NCBI GenBank assembly: GCA_014905825.1
Contig: JACGCN010000009.1
Span: 1,674,001-1,738,000, forward strand
Reading direction: 5' to 3'
DNA: 64,000 bases
Source: Lyophyllum atratum
Lineage: Eukaryota > Basidiomycota > Agaricomycetes > Agaricales > Lyophyllaceae
Every line of letters begins with the position of its first letter. Position 1 is the first letter of the stretch. The position numbers and the translations under genes are program-made. A model generated the notes under the pieces. The model was given only the letters and a program-made list of their open reading frames with translations. It did no database searches and had not been told where the DNA came from. This document shows, in pieces, positions 60,601-64,000 of this stretch.

Positions 60601-60835
60601 TGAGTGGCTACGATGAGCTTGCGTCGAAACATGGGGTCCAATTCTGACACGTCGAGAACCTGTGATATATATGAATAAGACAATATCGGTAAGCGTCAAC
60701 GCAGCTTACCCATTGAAAGGAATCTAAGAGGTTTTGCGCTGATGAACCACGACAGCCGAGCAAACGCCGATAGAGGACGCGATCGAGGAACACTTCTTCA
60801 AGTCTGACGATCAGGGCTGAGACCATGGGGTCCAT
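57616..60835 (-). CDS. double protein kinase: TKL kinase followed by PAK-like pseudokinase
   Basis: One continuous spliced gene by phase. N-terminal part (from about 60835): MDPMVSALIVRLEEVFLDRV; kinase 1 with GGFADIYKGTLYGQDVCIKA (Gly loop and Lys), SKEAILWGQLSHPNTLPVYG, IIHGDLKGPNILI (HGD, usual for basidiomycete TKL), ADFGIS, VRWQAPELFD and CWREDPLERPSVDQVI; catalytic residues look intact. A roughly 250-residue Ser/Pro/charged linker follows. Kinase 2 has the STE20/PAK wording TDVQIMENLRRVVSDDDPEP, YTKIKKTGKGHPGDVYVAKM, VIIKEVDLS, VTEYLDGATLRDVIE, FIHRDVKSDNILLD, WMAPEVVKQGEYGVKVDVWS, IEMIEDEPPYMNEEP and LLEHDFFKMACTSSGLAF, but DFG is NFS. The last exon ends in QRP at 57616. The join GKG-HPGD crosses an intron in correct phase. 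First exon and start are tentative. Confidence 0.82.
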
Positions 60836-62477
60836 AGGCACTTCCGGGCTAGCAAAGCGCTATATAGTGAGTACAGCTCCATCATGCTTTGGTTCTGGGA
60901 CGCACATCGCACTGGCACCATCATCTCTCATCGCATCCACGACTTAGAAGGTAACCACGTAGCAGACAAGCCAGCACAGATTAAACGTAGGGATGGAGTA
61001 GGAAGTCTAGTGTCGGGAGTAGAGTGGTTGATAGTCAACCTCAAGTTGCCACAAGTCTCTGTCACATACGACAGCATAGTACACAGCTTTGAATCTGATC
61101 TCTTCCCACGTCACTGATAACCAGGGAGATAAGATAGGGCGAAAGTCTGGACATCCCATCATGTTCAGAACAGCCACATCTCCAGAAGCTTGCGTAGGCA
61201 ATCGACAATTCCGAGCGCAATGTAGTACACAGCTTTGATCTCTTCCCGCGTCACTGATAACCAGGGAGACAAGATAGGGCGAAAGTCTGGACATCCCATC
61301 ATGTTCAAAACAGCGATATATCCAGAAGCTTGCGTAGGCAACTGACCATCCTGAGCGCGATGCCACGGCTCCATGGCTTTCCATAAGCAGCGTAAAGGAG
61401 TCAGGCACAAAAAGACACTTGGCGAGACACTGCTCAACGCTGGCATATAAAGATTCGACGCGTGTCCTGAGGGCGAACATTTATCAGCGGCCGAATCGCG
61501 GGGTAAAGGGGAAGAACGCATACTTGTTCGCCCAGCGTTGAGATACAACGCTCGTCCCACCCTACCTCGCGATACGGTGACGTGAGCAAGAGGAATAGAG
61601 CAATGCTGTACGTGCGACTGCGGTCTTGAGAGACCACATACATGCTCCTCTCTCACTGCTGTAACTGCAGGACGACCGCTGCATTGTTGTCGGGCCAGGT
61701 GCCACGAAGTTTGGAAGCTACCATCACCGTCACCGATGAAGATAAATTGTGGCTGGACCGCCGGCTAGATGTTGAGCGTCAAATCGCATAGAAGAGCAGA
61801 CCTGCAGCTGTCAGGGTCCACCGTATAGATGCTTGAGGCCCATGATCAACACAAAGGTCGTGGCTTGAGTTTGAGGCCATTCGTTGGTCTGGTGTTCAAG
61901 TTGGCAAGAAGATGATGATCGTGATCGAGGCTCCCACGTGTGGCTGACGGCTGCCTCTGATCGAGTTCCTGTCCCCGACGAAACGACTCCGCGAATACTA
62001 AGAATCTGGTAGCTGCCGCACCACGGACTGTCAATACACGTTACAGGAAATAAAACATTGATTGGGGGTATCTCTACAAGCAGGGATGATCATATCTTGT
62101 GTGCGCTCTCAGCGGAATTAGATCTACTATACACGAACAGTGGAGGAAAGGTGAAACACGGAATGGAAGTCAAAAAGTCGTCCTCCAAGACCGAAATACA
62201 GGGGGCGGCACCGTGGGTAAATCAAACGATCAGCGGACGGGGTGGGGGGGTGGGAGGGGTAGGGGTAGGGAGGCTCAGGTCAAGTCAAGTACGGGGGCAA
62301 GGCTCGTGTCCACGATAATGGAGGAAGCGGAAAAGGAAACCAAAGGAAGCTCGAAAGCCAAACACGCTCACGAGAACCCATCAACATCAACGCCGGAGGC
62401 AGGAAGTAGGAAGCAGGAAGCAAGTGGGGGGTGTGGTCGAGGGCTGGGGCTGGCTGGACATCAAAGACGCACCACCC
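60836..62477. other. long intergenic region with a local duplication
   Basis: Separates the double kinase from ATG4. Minus-strand frames in 61007-61656 contain duplicated wording (MMGCPDFRPILSPWLS). They could be upstream exons of the kinase gene, but I cannot connect them in frame. Nothing else is recognised. Confidence 0.4.
61079..61360. repeat. 146-bp direct tandem duplication
   Basis: The segment starting gtacacagctttgaatctg (61079) recurs starting gtacacagctttgatctc (61225). The shared core includes gataaccagggaga, agatagggcgaaagtctgg, acatcccatcatgttca and ccagaagcttgcgtaggca. The copies differ by a small deletion and scattered substitutions. Confidence 0.85.
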
Positions 62478-64000
62478 TCACTCATCCGTCAAAATGCCCT
62501 TGACGCCCCCACTCTGCGTCCTTCCCCCATCTCTCGCCCGCGCAGTATGCATCCGCTTGCCCGCCCCCTTGCCCGACGAATTCCGGCTCCGCTGCTCCTG
62601 CTGCGTCGGCGACGTCTCATCAGCCGAGCGCTGCGACATCGGGAACGGGAAGTGTTCCTGCTGCTGCTGCTGCTGTTGGTGGTGGTGGTGCTGACGCGTA
62701 TGGGGTGGTGCTGGTATCTTCACTAACGGGACTGGCACGGGCACCTCCCCCTTCCTGCCCTTCCTGCTCCTCCCAGTTTTCGCCTTCCCATTCGACCCTC
62801 TGACCTCGGTGGCAGCAGGAGGCGACGGGGAACGCGCGGGTGCATACGGCCCACCAGGAGTCGGAGTGGGGATAGACGGGTCCACCCAATCGTCCTCGAT
62901 ATCCCCCTCCTCGAACATCTCACGCCCATCCTGCTCCTCCACCTTCTTGCCATGCGAAACCGGCGTGTCAATGTGGAAACGTGCATTCGGCAGCGGCGTG
63001 ATAGGGTCCACAGGATCCTCCTCCGTATCCACCTCCTCACTCCTCCCCCTCCTCCCCTTCCCCCCACTCCCGCTCCCACTCCCACTAGCACTCGCACTAG
63101 AAGTCGAAACCGACCTCGTGTCATAAAACTCTTCTCCCTCCTCCTCCGCTTCCCCTTCCCCATCCTCCTCATCCCCCCCATCCTCCTCCTCCTCCACACC
63201 CACACCCTCCCCCTCGTCCACCCCGAAATCCATATCCAAATCATCCGGCTCCGAGATCGACTCCAGCCCCACACTCTCCCCCTCCTCCCCGTCCCAATCC
63301 CCGCCCCCCCCGCCCCCACCCCACACCGGCGGCTCGTCCTGCACCGAAAACACCACGCGCGGCAGCCCCGCGACGCGTTTGCGGAGATCGACCCAGTCCG
63401 CCTCGTCCTTGCACAGGAACCCAATAAGCATGCTCGGGTCGAGCCCGCTAAGCGGCATCTTGCGCACGCGCTCGCAGTGGAAGGTCTTCAGCTCGGCGGC
63501 GGAGTACGCTGTGACGTAATGTTCCTGAAGGGGGTCGAGGCCCGAGGAGGAAGAGTGGGAGGGATACGTGAGGTCGCGGAGATCCAGCGGGTCGGAAGGC
63601 GAGGGCGAGTGGGAGTGAATCGGGCTGTGACTCTGGCTCGCAGAGGCAGACCTGAAGCGTGTATGCTGCTGCTGCTTGACAGACGGCGGCGGCGACCGCG
63701 AGGCGCGCGGGTTATAATTATACGTATACCCGTGGTTATTGCTACCGAGCCCCGACCCCTCCGACTCCGACCCCGTCGAGAACTCCTTCTGCAGCGGCGA
63801 CGGCGACATCGGCGCGTGGTACGAGAACGTCGAGGAGCCCGTGCGGACAGACGACGGCGAGGTCGGTGGTGGACGATGTCTATCCCTATCCGACTCCGGC
63901 GTCGTCTCCCTATAGCCTTGCCGCGCAGGCACCGGCGGAGCAGGGCGCAGCGGCACAGCCGGCCGTGCATGATGCGGGTCCAGATAAAACAGGTTATCAG
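62478..64000 (-). CDS. ATG4: cysteine protease ATG4, C-terminal half (5' end off the right edge)
   Basis: Autophagy protease that processes and delipidates ATG8. Enters at the edge as [20 protein letters not shown]: the D-P-H-H motif holds the catalytic Asp and His. The Cys-bearing N-terminal part is outside the window. Further on are [60 protein letters not shown] and DEPP, the standard ATG4 C-terminal block. Between DPHH and this block is a roughly 130-residue Ser/Pro-rich insert. After DEPP the protein continues for about 280 residues of low complexity: an acidic Glu/Asp/Gly tract, Ser/Gly repeats, His/Gln runs ([11 protein letters not shown]) and a basic end. The reading frame is open for the whole 1.5 kb. 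Long disordered tails occur in basidiomycete ATG4, but this one is striking. Confidence 0.95.
   Translation of the reverse strand, partial: DNLFYLDPHHARPAVPLRPAPPVPARQGYRETTPESDRDRHRPPPTSPSSVRTGSSTFSYHAPMSPSPLQKEFSTGSESEGSGLGSNNHGYTYNYNPRASRSPPPSVKQQQHTRFRSASASQSHSPIHSHSPSPSDPLDLRDLTYPSHSSSSGLDPLQEHYVTAYSAAELKTFHCERVRKMPLSGLDPSMLIGFLCKDEADWVDLRKRVAGLPRVVFSVQDEPPVWGGGGGGGDWDGEEGESVGLESISEPDDLDMDFGVDEGEGVGVEEEEDGGDEEDGEGEAEEEGEEFYDTRSVSTSSASASGSGSGSGGKGRRGRSEEVDTEEDPVDPITPLPNARFHIDTPVSHGKKVEEQDGREMFEEGDIEDDWVDPSIPTPTPGGPYAPARSPSPPAATEVRGSNGKAKTGRSRKGRKGEVPVPVPLVKIPAPPHTRQHHHHQQQQQQQEHFPFPMSQRSADETSPTQQEQRSRNSSGKGAGKRMHTARARDGGRTQSGGVKGILTDE

Noticed and set aside
62723..63424. 233-codon Arg/Gly-rich minus-strand frame
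   Set aside because: Out-of-frame shadow of the low-complexity ATG4 tail.

Overview
This is a fungal, almost certainly agaricomycete (basidiomycete), chromosome segment. Protein-coding genes are broken by many 45-70 nt introns that close in frame. Typical agaricomycete families are present: DUF6534-type membrane protein, F-box proteins, CYP monooxygenase, fasciclin protein, Plavaka transposons. Conserved housekeeping genes (VPS29, ATG4, a CaMK-type kinase) carry clear eukaryotic signatures.

Left arm (1-21,632): the 5' part of a CaMK-like kinase runs off the left edge. A degenerate repeat block follows (about 1.6-3.9 kb). Then come a DUF6534 7TM-like protein with micro-exons (5,819-8,103, minus), a complete 508-aa cytochrome P450 (9,381-11,419, plus), a second 7TM protein (12,188-13,591, minus), VPS29 (14,528-15,331, minus), an F-box gene (about 15.97-16.54 kb, plus, probably incomplete), a GPI-anchored-like FAS1 protein (17,658-19,319, minus) and a small secreted lectin-like beta-propeller protein (20,046-20,768, minus).

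Centre (21,633-51,975): 30 kb of near-identical head-to-tail copies of a roughly 9.4 kb unit. Each full unit carries a divergent pair: a Plavaka-type (CACTA-like) transposase with an N-terminal zinc-knuckle, and a 576-aa protein ending in a DUF6532-like domain. Downstream of the transposase lie a 4x150-bp degenerate tandem repeat, a CRE-like palindrome pair, a tRNA-derived SINE with an 11-bp TSD, and a 590-bp foldback MITE with a 9-bp TSD. Copy 1 transposase is broken by a 590-bp TRIM retrotransposon. Its LTRs encode a tRNA mimic whose 3' end (plus CCA) is complementary to the element's own primer-binding site. Copy 2 is intact for both genes. A truncated copy (2') lies between copies 2 and 3. 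Copy 3 has an intact transposase but a 1-nt deletion in exon 1 of the DUF6532-like gene.

Right arm (51,976-64,000): a one-TM membrane protein (plus), an F-box/LRR-like protein (minus), a single-pass TM protein with a beta-sandwich-like ectodomain (minus), and an unusual double kinase (minus). The double kinase is a TKL domain followed by a PAK-like domain whose DFG is NFS. The window ends with the C-terminal half of ATG4 (minus), running off the right edge. All splice models were built by eye; lengths given as complete close exactly in frame.
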